From Chrysomallon squamiferum (taxonomy: Eukaryota; Mollusca; Gastropoda; Neomphalida; Peltospiridae): DNA of 64,000 nt. The position numbers and the translations under genes are program-made. The notes below the pieces were generated by a model. The model had not been told where the DNA came from and did not search any database. It was given only the letters and a program-made list of their open reading frames with translations. Shown here piece by piece: positions 54,501 through 64,000 of the stretch. The stretch's first letter is position 1; each line of letters starts with the position of its first letter. The DNA lies in NCBI GenBank assembly GCA_012295275.1, contig CM022671.1, positions 13,867,178 to 13,931,177 of the forward strand, written 5' to 3'.

Positions 54501-54898
54501 ATATGAAAATGTCCTCGGGCATATCTCATATCAAAGTATCGTTTTATTTATGTGTCCCGTGTACTCATAAAGAAGAAATTATAACTATGCAAATGTTTAA
54601 GAGATTGCTAACATTTTAATGTAATTAATAAAATATTCCTTTTTATAAATTGGTATTATAGATATGTAGATAGATAGATAGATAGAAATACAGACACAAA
54701 GATAGATAAACAATTAGACTAAAAAAGACACCCAATGAATATAATTTCTCTGTTGAGTATTCGTTACAAATCATTAATTTTGATCGGAATAATGGAAAAT
54801 ATTCTTTTATTAGTTATTAAAATGTATTTCTGATATCATGTAATCTAAATATTATGTCGAATTATTACGTAATTATGGGAATAAATTAGATATTGTAA

Positions 54899-54942
<44 letters not shown>

Positions 54943-55550
54943 ATTTTATTATAAATATGTCGCCGTTCTGAACCACCTTTATATTTCTACCTACATATGG
55001 TATCTGATTTGTTATGTGTTACTGGTTTGTTTACCAACAATGATAAAAAAAAAATCAATAAAAAAAAAAGCCAAAAAAAAAGCAATAAATTATTAACTTT
55101 AAATATCTTAATAATAATAAATAAGCTTTCTTGTCTTGCAGGAATATCTGACAGTGACGTCATCTACCCTGTTCAAAGCAACCCGGCATCAGATATATTT
55201 TCGAGAGTTCGTCATTGTTGTGCCTAAACACTGGAAAACAAAGAAGTATTACAAACCGGCGGCTGATGCAGAAATCACGCATGCTCAGATTGTGGTGGAC
55301 AAAGAAAACCCTGCTTACGGGGATGCTCCTTACGTGAAGCAGTACGCTGAGTGTGGGCAACCCGGGTTATACATGCACCTCACTGTTCCCTACCTTATAG
55401 ATGACAGAGTTACTTTTCGGTGGGGACTTCCAGGTGAGAAAAATGTAACTTGGCCATATCTGAGTCACCGTCGAATATAATTTATTGCATATACATGCCT
55501 TTAACTTGATATTTTATTTGACCTACTGTATGTAGAGCCGCGGGCACGCG

Positions 55551-55593
<43 letters not shown>

Positions 55594-55631
55594 CATACAT
55601 ACATACATATATACATACATCATATACCCAT

Positions 55632-55665
<34 letters not shown>

Positions 55666-58600
55666 TTTTATTCGTATATTTATTTTATAACATTCCAAAT
55701 CAGACCAAGAATTATATGAAGCTAAAATGTGTGTTTGTGTGTGTGTGTACGTGTGTGTGTGTTCAGATTTATATCTGTTCCACAACACAAAAGTAATTTA
55801 GTCAAACGGTGATAGACTTATTCCTCGGCATTGATGAATGAGTGAATAGCCAAACCATCACGCCTGATATGTTGTCGTTGACGCCCACATCGTAGTCTTT
55901 TCGTTGTCCATGACTGAATGATTTGTCATCATTCTCAACTGTCAGAAGAAAGAAAAAAGTAAGAAACGTTTCATTGTTTGCCTGTACTTGACACACTTCG
56001 TCTTATAGCTCGTATATTTAGTTTATTCTAAAAACATATGTTACTTGAAGACTAGGAACAAGATAGTTTGAATGATACTTCGTGAAGAAGTAAAAACACA
56101 AATTAGACGACATACATACATGTAAGCATGCATATCTATATATATACATACTTACATATACACCCAAACCCACTTACTTACATATACACACGCATGAATA
56201 TACATACAATCAGACCATGTCATATTTAAAAATAGACATCTCCACATCTAGTCAGGTGTAACATGTATCTGCAGTTTAATTGTTTTATTATAATTTTCAC
56301 GATATAACATATAACCCATCGAAACGTATTGCTTGAATTAATATTGCTGTTTCAAATAAATGATTTATTTATTGAGAAACTTTCTGTTCAACGAAGACAG
56401 CTGATGTATGCTATATTAACTCCAACATTTTCAACTGGTCGGAGTTTAAAACAATGAAGAATAAAATCTGATTTTAAAATACATGTAACTCTTTCCATCT
56501 AGAGCAGCATTGTTGCTTTATCAAAACTGTAACACATGCTGTCGCACCTACGGAAGTATACATATGAAGCATACGCTATTGCTACCTGATAACACTAACC
56601 CGTGTGTGATTCTTCTGTTATTGTAACAAGCATTATAACACATCATATCAAAAAACAACAATAACAAACACATATGTTCATATGTCTACTATTTTTTTCT
56701 GCCTTTCTTCAAGTTACAAACTATATAACTAATCATCTAAAATAATGATTTTAATGCATAAATATCATTTATTAAGTTAGATAATTTCAGATTTACGCCA
56801 TTTAATAGTTCTTATTTATTTATTTATTTATTTATTAATCGTATTTTCATATTTTTCAGAGAAGACGTTGGTTCATGAGTGGGCACATCTCAGATGGGGA
56901 CTGTTTGATGAATACCCTATAGATGGACAGGACAGAGCCTTCTACAGACACAATGGAAAGTGGGAACCTGTCAGGTGATAGCTTTTGTTAATCTCTCTCT
57001 CTCTCTCTCTCTCTCTGAATATATGTGTGTTTTATTGTATTTAGATGTCTTTAAGAGTGTCTGATAGACTATTCTAAAATATTTATGTATAACTGTGTCT
57101 CCTCTATGATGACAAACTAGACAAAGATGAAAAAAGAAAAGAAAATCAAAACAGTAACCACAAAAATCTAAAGCATGTTTTTAAAAAAGATCTGCAGTAG
57201 GTCTGCATGATGGATTGGTTGGTTCAGGTATTAAACGTGTATTGCTTCTTTCTTTGGATAATTATAATAATAATAATAATGAAAATTAAGCTGATCGAGG
57301 CTAGAGCTACGCTAAGGGGCTCGACACTATCTTATTGCAGCCGGCTTCTTATTCGCCTAAAATATGATAAATGTACTGAGAAAATCTCAGGCTGAATATA
57401 TAATGGACAAATGTTTCCTAGAATGAAATACTCTGTGCAACATCTCTAAGAACAGTAAAGGAGAAATACTCTTTACTCTTGTGTAAGGTTTTCATGCTCA
57501 CTTAAAACCGTCATATCACTTTTCATCAAAGTTATTGGATACAAACTGCAGAACGGCTATTGAAAGCCACATGATAGTAAATTGGTCCAGCACTATATCC
57601 CGTTTTATTTGCTAACATTTGAATCTATCTTGATCACAAACAGCTGTAAAGAAGTATTATAATACGCATCGCTCACTTTATACAGTTCGGACAGGCGGAT
57701 GTCACAGATGAAAAAAGCTTGTCAGTTACAAAAGGTTTTGTCACACAGTCTCGGTGTCACGTTGGTTATTTGTAAAACAATGCTAACATGTCTGGGGCAA
57801 ACTGACAGAAATGATAAATGAAACTTACATCAGTGTTGTAAATTTGCATACATATAGTTCAGATACCGTCAGATCGATAGTTGAATTAAACATTAAATTG
57901 AACTATAAACAGACGTAACTCCATTGCCAACACATAACCTGGACAAAACCCACTAGAAAAATACCACTGGGACATAACCCTACATGGACATAATTCGACT
58001 TGAAAAAAAACCCACCGAACATAACCCCATAGGAAAAAAAAAACCCCAAACAAACCAACAACAACAACAACCCCCCCAAAAAACAACAACAAATAAACAA
58101 AAACAAAACAATTCATCTAGACATAATCTCAGTGGGGAAAAAAACAAACCCGCTCAAGCATAATCCCACATAGAAAAAACAGCACACGGACATAAACCCA
58201 CTCACATATAATTAATTATAACACAGTCTAATCTACTTTTTATTCACAGAGGAAGTACAGAGTGGAATATTAGTTTTTTTAAATTATTAATGAGTATTTG
58301 TATTTGTGGGAGATGATTTATGTCTAATTAGTTAAAAAGACCAGCTGGAGCATTCCCGTTGGATATGAGTATTGTATGTAGCTTTTTTTCTTGATAATCT
58401 CCACAGATGTTTCAGTAGCTGTGGTTTTGCGGGAATAGTATTATTGGATTCCATAAGGGTTCCATTTGATATAGAATTTGTCTTATGCCCAATCCAAATT
58501 GGCTTTAAGAACTTTCAATTTCATGGTTTCTTTGATCTCTTGATTTCTGGGATGATATTTTCATAGCTTCCTTAATCTTTTGATTTCTGTGTTTAGATGA

Positions 58601-60563
58601 CACCACTTATCCTCTGCTACTGTCAGGAGTGATCTGTTGGGCACTTAAAATTACAGGATAATCCCACACAATTAAAGTAGTCAACAGAACAAACACAAAA
58701 AAAAAAAAAAAAGAACAAAAATGTAGATTCATTAATTGATCAATCAATAGCATCAAAGGTAAAGATTTCGTAAACTATATTTGTAAAGTATTATTTTGTT
58801 CTCTGAAAAATATCTCAAGATTAGGCTTTTTATTAAGAATTGTTATTAGTGAATAGTGTTTGGTCCGATAGTGTTTTTCCGAATGATGTTTTCGTCTGCA
58901 TTCAATGTAAACACGACATGTCATGGGACAAACAGAACCTCAGAAATAACCTCTGACCCTATGTGACCCTGGAAGCGTGATGTGACGATTCGTATTGTGT
59001 TCCTATAGATACTGTACATGATACATTGGCATGGTTTGTTTTGGCAGATTACAAATAGCGGAGTTACACAGCACAGTCCGAATGTCACAGAACTGACAGT
59101 GGTAGTGATATCTATTTATGGTAAAACGATTTATATTGGGTAGGATATTATATTTCACGACAATGTTCTTAAAATAACTGTTCGTCAGTAATTATGACAA
59201 CAAAATATTGTATTTTTTTAAATAGGCGTTCCCTTTTTTAATCCGTGACCAAAATGTTTCATAGTTGTTTATTAATATACCTATAAAACAATCTTTATCA
59301 GTTGCAGTCGTAAAAAATACGAAAATTCTGAAAGTCTGTTAATCCACAGATTTTTATAAAGGTACCCTAAAATTAGTTTGGAAATATTCAGTTAGGACAA
59401 CATTTCATTGCTTACTGGGTTCTGATATACAGCACTGACAGCTTACCACTCATCTGAATTGTCATGATAAAAATAAATATAGTGGTAGTAGTAGTAACAA
59501 CAACAACAAAAGGAAAATAAACATATAAAATTCAACAAAACAACACAAAAGAAAAAAATCTTGAAGAATGCGGAACACAATTACATTGTTTTCTTCACAC
59601 AATAATAAACAAAGTGACTTTAGATAGAGTAAATTTGCTTTTTGGTCATATTCAAACGAAACTGTGTTTTGTAGGTGTACGGCAGAAGTGGAGGGAGTTC
59701 TCAGAAGCGAGAGGAAGAAAGAAGATTGTCCTTTCAATATGTACACCGGTGAACCAGGCAACGGTTGTAAATTCTATCCAAGGATGAAAGACAACCAGGC
59801 AGTGGCCTCTATTATGTTTATGCAATATCTCGAGAGCGTAAGTGCTTCACATTGATATATATCATGAAGAAAAACTTTAATACAATATATGTGTCGCCCA
59901 TTGCTGTCATCTTAGTAATGCAAAGGAGAGAATATGATGTGATATGAAATATTCCGAGAGTAATAGTTGTCACTTACAGTTGGCGTTAAATGATAGTTAT
60001 AAAGTGAATTAATATGATAGAAATGTATAGGATATTTGATACGATATAATAAATAACTACAACAATAATCTAAATAAATATTGAAATAAAATTTTGTATT
60101 TTCAGATACTGTTCAGAATCCACATATTATTGCACAAAAGCTATGTTTTACTGTGTTGTATATAATCATGGATGTGTTTAAATAACAATCAACACCACTA
60201 CCACCGCAATAACAACCACTACTAAAACTATGATCACTACTATGACTACCATATATAACTCTTTTGACCAGGCAGTCATCAGTGTCATAAATCTCATCGT
60301 TAAAGTCTGTTGTTCTTTATAGCAAATAAGTATCTGTACATTACATCATGCTGCAAATCTTCATTTACATGTAGATTGTAGAGTTCTGCGACGACCCCTA
60401 TTCGTCAACAGCAACATACCGCCACAACCACCTCGCACCTAACAGACAAAATAGACTGTGTTCTTACAGATCCGCATGGGAAGTGATGAGAAAACACCCG
60501 GACTTTCAACACAGTAAATTTTTATTTTTTATTGGAACATTTGTCAGGATAATTTGAATAGTT

Positions 60564-60660
<97 letters not shown>

Positions 60661-63600
60661 GTATATATGCTGTTGCTGTAATTATGTTTCAAAAGTCGAA
60701 ATACTAATTATATAAAAAATCTCAAATTTTTAAATATCTGCTACGTTGTCGTAACAAATACAATCGAAATGAAGATTGAAAAAAGAAAGATATTAGACAT
60801 TAAAGGAACAAAAACAAATTTAAAAAGCAAAGCCCTACAGAATTCATTTTTGCACGAGAAATTTCAGTTATGAACAAAACGTGTCCATGAATTTGTGTTC
60901 AGATGTTTTTACAGTAGTCACAAGATTACCCATTTGTACGTGCTACAAAATTATTTGAAATATTTAACATGAAACGTCGTTTGAACTACTAAGCAAATTT
61001 TCATTTCGTCAGACGATCCACCACTACCGCCTAATATAGACACCAATCCAGTGTTCCGGTTCGTGCAAGAACAACCACGAAGACGTGTTCTTGTTCTCGA
61101 CAATTCTGGTAGTATGACTGTGAGTATCATATCATTCTGATGTCACAATTGCTAGCAGTTTCAGTAATTTAACAAAAAGTATTTATGATACTCTATACTG
61201 TTTTACGTACTATATTCTATATTTTTAATGATAACATAATACATACACAATTATTATTTATTTTATTTTTCATTATTTATTTATTTGTTTGCAGGGTAGT
61301 TCATTAAAAATACTGAAGCAGGCAGCTACAAACTATATTCAGAATACTGTTGAAATTGGTAGTTGGCTCGGAATAGTCGCCTTCAACACTGACGCCGTCG
61401 TCCTTGCCCCACTGACTAAGATCAAGACAAAGGCGGATAAGAAAGCACTGGCCGCCAAAATGCCTTTACTTGCTGAGGGCAAAACAAGTATTGGTGCGGG
61501 ATTACAGAAAGGTCTGAATGTAAGTGGGAGGGGCTTCGATTTTCTCTTCAACACGTTTTATCGAATTTTGTATACACTGAGCCAGTTTGGTACACTGGAT
61601 GAATCTATATTACGTAACCAACTGAGCTAATGTGGATAATCTATGAGCACAACATTTAATTAAGTCAACTTACTTAAACTAAGAACCACATTTTTTCTTC
61701 TAAATTTGTATAAATTATGTATAAATATTGGAACAATTTGTATAAATTATAAATCCTAACAGAAACACAATCATATGGGAATATTACAAGGACTATATAA
61801 TATATTAATAATCTTTGTTCTACTTCTACTTCTTCTTCTTCTTCTTCTTATTACTCTTATCATCATCATCATCATCATTATTATCGTGGTTGACATCGTG
61901 GCTGTTGTTATAATTGTTATCAGGTTCTGCTCAGTTCTAAAGGTGGAGGAGTAGGGGGGACTCTCATTCTGATCACTGACGGGAAGGAAAACAAGTCGCC
62001 GTGGATTAAGGATATTCGTAACGAGATCTTGAAACGAGGAATCTTGGTCCACGCAGTGGCGTACAGCCAAGAAGCCGAGGCGGCCATCTCACTGCTCGCA
62101 GCTGACACTCAAGGCAAAACTTACTTCGCTAACGATCAGACAAACTCAACTTCACTCTCTGATGGTTTGGTTGCGACCATTTCTGATCACGCATCGGTGG
62201 ATTCAATGGATACCCCGGTTTCAGTAAGTTTTTTTTGTTTTTTTTTGTTCGATGTGATTTATACATAAGTACATATCATGACATAAATATAACGTTATAT
62301 ATACGTGTTTGATATTGGGTTCAAATTATGCGACTGCAATAGATAATTCTATTATAGACAGTTTGAATTCTCGCAGTGTCAGTCGTAATCATAATATATT
62401 TGGCCTAACTCAATTTATTGCCTAATCCACTTGTGTACTCATACCCTCCAAAATTGACATTTTTAATTTAAAATTCTGCCTGATCCCTAGTTTTGCTGCA
62501 TTTACTTTGTTAATCTGTTCCATATTTTATCTGAATTCATCAGGTTTCCAGTGACTCAGTCTTAGTAACATTCATGCGTCCTGCGACTGGTTCTTTTTAC
62601 ATCGATTCCACAATAGGTCGGGAAACCACTGTGGCCTTCACTTATACTGAGCCTATCTTCGTTACGTTGCATACCTCAGATTTCTCGTTGTCTAACAAAA
62701 CTCATCCAGCCATATACAGCGACGACAGACTATCATATATCTTGACCATAACAATACCAGAAATAGCCCAGGTAAGCCCAGTTTAATTTATACATTTAGG
62801 ATTGTTTGTATGTTTTCTTAACCTCATTGATATGGTTACAGTTAATAATGTTACCTTAGATTTTGATCCGATAAGTAAGATTCTTTAATATCCTCTATCC
62901 AAGTGACATAACAAAAACAGTGCTATATTATCGGTACATACCACGCAGAATAATAAACAGAAGGTTATAAATGTGTTATAATGATTTTTAATGATTATAA
63001 TTATATTGATGTATATGGAATTAAAAACGATGGCACTACGTCTAAGTAGACTGTCCAGTCTACAGTTAGCTCTGTTTTAAAATTAACACTTTCTTTAATT
63101 AACCAAAACATACTGCTATTTTGAAATTGAATAACTTATTCAATTATAGAAAGGTCAGTGGATTTATCGCATAACAACAAATGCCATGGACTCCAGCGTC
63201 ACTGTGCACGTACAATCAAAACAGACCGACGCCGACACCAACGCCATCCTGTTCAACTCTTGGATTTCTAAAGATCTAATCAAGTACGAGGCCAAAGGAA
63301 AATTTGAAATCTTCGCCGAGGTGACTAGAGGCCGAGCGCCTGTCCTAGACGCAGAGGTCATCTCTATGCTGGAAAGACCAGGATCGGTGCCAAAGAAAAT
63401 ATACATGAAAGATGACGGATCAGGTATAAGATCGTACTCAAGAAATCTTGTCATGAAATGTTACGTTTCTCATTTAACAAATACACAGAAACGTGTAAAA
63501 ACCGATCCCTCAATAAATTGCAATTTCCCCAATACGAACTATTTCCATTATCCAGTGATTTATCAGGAAAAGGATTTTATTTATTTATTTATTTTTTACA

Positions 63601-63945
63601 TGGTCGCTTTTGAGAAGTTTCGTTTTACACGTTAAAGTAGGCTTATCCTATATTAGGATAAAAGCTATAGCTTGTACCTTGATAGTAGGAGCTGTTTGCT
63701 CAGAATAAAGCTTATAAATAAACTTTATTTAACAAAATTATATTTAAGTTATGTTATTTTACGTTTTCTTATTTTAGGTTCTGATATTATCAAAGGAGAC
63801 GGTATTTATTCCTCATATATAATGGCGCCCGACCTAAGTCAAAATGGCCGCTATAATGTCAAGGTTATGGTTAAGGGAAAGCATGACGTCAGTAAGGTGG
63901 TCACAGGACAGAGATTCAGTGGAGCTTTAGAAACTGGAGAATCGG
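51222..63945 (+). CDS. CLCA: Calcium-activated chloride channel regulator (CLCA), 5' part, runs off the window
   Basis: CLCA proteins are secreted or membrane-tethered self-cleaving metalloproteases that modulate TMEM16A-type chloride channels. Eleven exons chain in frame for 719 residues plus 1 nt. Visible: signal peptide (1 to about 18); CLCA N-terminal domain starting NHGYEGVVV; zinc motif [13 protein letters not shown] at 152-164 (HExxH intact); Cys-rich part with IVEFC; VWA domain with MIDAS DNSGSM at 315-320 and LITDG around 412-416; then beta-rich regions ([23 protein letters not shown]). Human CLCA1 is about 914 residues, so roughly the last 200 residues lie beyond the window. Which vertebrate CLCA it matches best cannot be told. 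Confidence 0.93.
51482..51534. repeat. (CA)n microsatellite
   Basis: CA array in CLCA intron 1, 114 nt after the donor. Confidence 0.95.
52783..52860 (+). mobile_element. tRNA-like SINE head
   Basis: TAGCTGAATGGTGG (A-box-like, about 52795) and GTTCAAATACC (B-box-like, 52832-52842) are spaced as in a tRNA-type RNA polymerase III promoter. The acceptor stem does not pair and there is no tRNA fold, so a tRNA-derived SINE is likelier than a tRNA gene. The 3' body is not recognisable. Confidence 0.35.
54187..54267. mobile_element. Terminal fragment of the same MITE family as 6117-6493
   Basis: Read inverted it starts TACAGGTACGGGACCAATTA and carries GGATTTCTGGATTTT, aligning with the left end of the element at 6117. 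It is followed by TA. The element is in CLCA intron 1. Confidence 0.45.
54900..54941. repeat. (AAT)n microsatellite
   Basis: AAT array in CLCA intron 1, about 200 bp before exon 2. Confidence 0.93.
55142..55433 (+). CDS. CLCA: CLCA exon 2
   Basis: Residues 50-146 plus 1 nt. Acceptor TTGTCTTGCAG, donor gtgaga. [18 protein letters not shown] matches human 'FKNVAILIPETWKTKADY'; [10 protein letters not shown] and [14 protein letters not shown] match 'NADVLVAE' and 'NCGEKGERIHLT'. Confidence 0.97.
55553..55665. repeat. Two (CA)n arrays with a TACA/TATA spacer
   Basis: CA runs at 55553-55587 and 55640-55665 in CLCA intron 2. Confidence 0.93.
56860..56974 (+). CDS. CLCA: CLCA exon 3: zinc-metalloprotease motif
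   Basis: Residues 147-185. Acceptor ATTTTTCAG, donor gtgata. [15 protein letters not shown] is near-identical to human '[15 protein letters not shown]'; H152, E153 and H156 form the catalytic HExxH. Confidence 0.98.
57880..58215 (+). repeat. Degenerate C/A-rich tandem repeat
   Basis: About seven copies of an ACATAAYCCCA motif spaced 18-50 nt, several followed by GAAAAAA-type runs, with a poly-C/poly-A insert at 58030-58110. The plus strand has very little G or T. Located in CLCA intron 3. Confidence 0.6.
59675..59837 (+). CDS. CLCA: CLCA exon 4
   Basis: Residues 185-239. Acceptor TTTTGTAG, donor gtaagt. [11 protein letters not shown] matches human 'ASIMFAQHVDS'. Shorter than human in the Cys-rich loop: cysteines before PFN and in NGCKF are kept, but the human 'CQGGSC' pair has no counterpart. 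Confidence 0.95.
60375..60513 (+). CDS. CLCA: CLCA exon 5
   Basis: Residues 240-285 plus 1 nt. Acceptor ACATGTAG, donor gtaaat. [24 protein letters not shown] match human 'IVEFC' and 'APNKQNQKCNLRSTWEVIR'. Confidence 0.97.
60565..60657. repeat. Long (CT)n array
   Basis: About 92 bp perfect CT array 52 nt after the exon 5 donor in CLCA intron 5. Confidence 0.97.
61013..61119 (+). CDS. CLCA: CLCA exon 6: VWA MIDAS
   Basis: Residues 286-321. Acceptor TTCGTCAG, donor gtgagt. [14 protein letters not shown]; human has 'RIVCLVLDKSGSMA'. The DxSGS metal site is intact. Confidence 0.98.
61295..61519 (+). CDS. CLCA: CLCA exon 7
   Basis: Residues 322-396. Acceptor TGTTTGCAG, donor gtaagt. [16 protein letters not shown] and [10 protein letters not shown] match human 'VELGSWVGMVTFDSAA' and 'GGTSICSGLR'. 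Confidence 0.98.
61924..62223 (+). CDS. CLCA: CLCA exon 8
   Basis: Residues 397-496. Acceptor TTGTTATCAG, donor gtaagt. [11 protein letters not shown] matches human 'EIVLLTDGEDN'; GILVHAVAY matches 'GAIIHTVAL'. Preceded by (CTT)n(CAT)n in intron 7. Confidence 0.98.
62544..62771 (+). CDS. CLCA: CLCA exon 9
   Basis: Residues 497-572. Acceptor TTCATCAG, donor gtaagc. [20 protein letters not shown] matches human 'NGTVIVDSTVGKDTLFLITW'. Confidence 0.96.
63150..63423 (+). CDS. CLCA: CLCA exon 10
   Basis: Residues 573-663 plus 1 nt. Acceptor AATTATAG, donor gtataa. KGQWIYRIT matches human 'VGTWKYSLQ'; [19 protein letters not shown] matches 'LVVYANIRQGASPILRASV', the region where human CLCA1 self-cleaves close by. 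Confidence 0.96.
63778..63945 (+). CDS. CLCA: CLCA exon 11 (last in window)
   Basis: Residues 664-719 plus 1 nt. Acceptor TATTTTAG, donor gtaaat. [10 protein letters not shown] and [10 protein letters not shown] match human 'KDDGVYSRYF' and 'NGRYSVKVRA'. The gene continues beyond 64000. Confidence 0.95.
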
Positions 63946-64000
63946 GTAAATAAACAGAATATTGTATTAACGGCGCACCAAGGATTTCATCATCATAATA

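Noticed and set aside
55501-55788. Val/Cys-rich minus-strand frame
   Set aside because: Arises from (CA)n arrays in CLCA intron 2.
57290-57400. Lower-A+T patch in CLCA intron 3 as a missed exon
   Set aside because: Exons 3 and 4 join in phase and in homology without it, and no good splice sites bracket an open frame.
57880-58120. Val/Phe/Gly-rich hydrophobic minus-strand frames resembling membrane segments
   Set aside because: They are the reverse of a C/A-rich tandem repeat.

Overview
This is eukaryotic nuclear DNA, very AT-rich by eye and full of short introns, microsatellites and small transposon relics. The exon/intron style, the two gene families and the repeat flavour suggest a lophotrochozoan animal, most likely a mollusc. 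That placement is an inference from general knowledge, not a database result.

Two protein genes stand head to head. On the minus strand, from about 46.8 kb (or 44.1 kb) down to 6.65 kb, lies a complete voltage-gated calcium channel alpha2/delta subunit gene (CACNA2D, nearest the vertebrate alpha2delta-1/-2 class). I could chain 39 coding exons with matching splice phases into one frame of 1,101 codons plus stop. It encodes a signal peptide, an N-terminal helical part, a VWA domain with an intact DxSGS MIDAS motif, Cache-like domains, the delta region and a C-terminal hydrophobic tail of GPI-anchor type. The ATG is at 44072 and the stop at 6651.

On the plus strand, starting at 51222 and running off the right edge, lies a CLCA-family gene (calcium-activated chloride channel regulator). 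Eleven exons encode the first 719 residues: a signal peptide, the CLCA N-terminal metalloprotease with HEWAH, a VWA domain with DNSGSM, and the start of the beta-rich C-terminal part. Both products are secreted or membrane-anchored VWA proteins that tune ion channels without forming the pore.

Layout: 1-6.6 kb is the alpha2delta 3' flank (AT-rich, with two MITEs). 6.65-44.1 kb is the alpha2delta coding region. 44.1-46.8 kb is its 5' UTR intron and candidate first exon. 46.8-51.2 kb is the intergenic or divergent promoter space. 51.2-64 kb is CLCA. Introns hold a 22-copy minisatellite beginning next to a hAT-like terminus (7.46-8.4 kb), pogo/Tigger-like and hAT-like MITEs, long GA/CT arrays, a tRNA-like SINE head, a perfect nuclear-receptor DR1 site and several exon-like segments. 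The most interesting candidates are an in-frame 39-nt cassette exon in intron 5, an exon-sized segment in intron 13 that has lost its acceptor, and an 18-nt in-frame micro-exon in intron 26. I found no bacterial-type system, RNA gene cluster, CRISPR array or virus.
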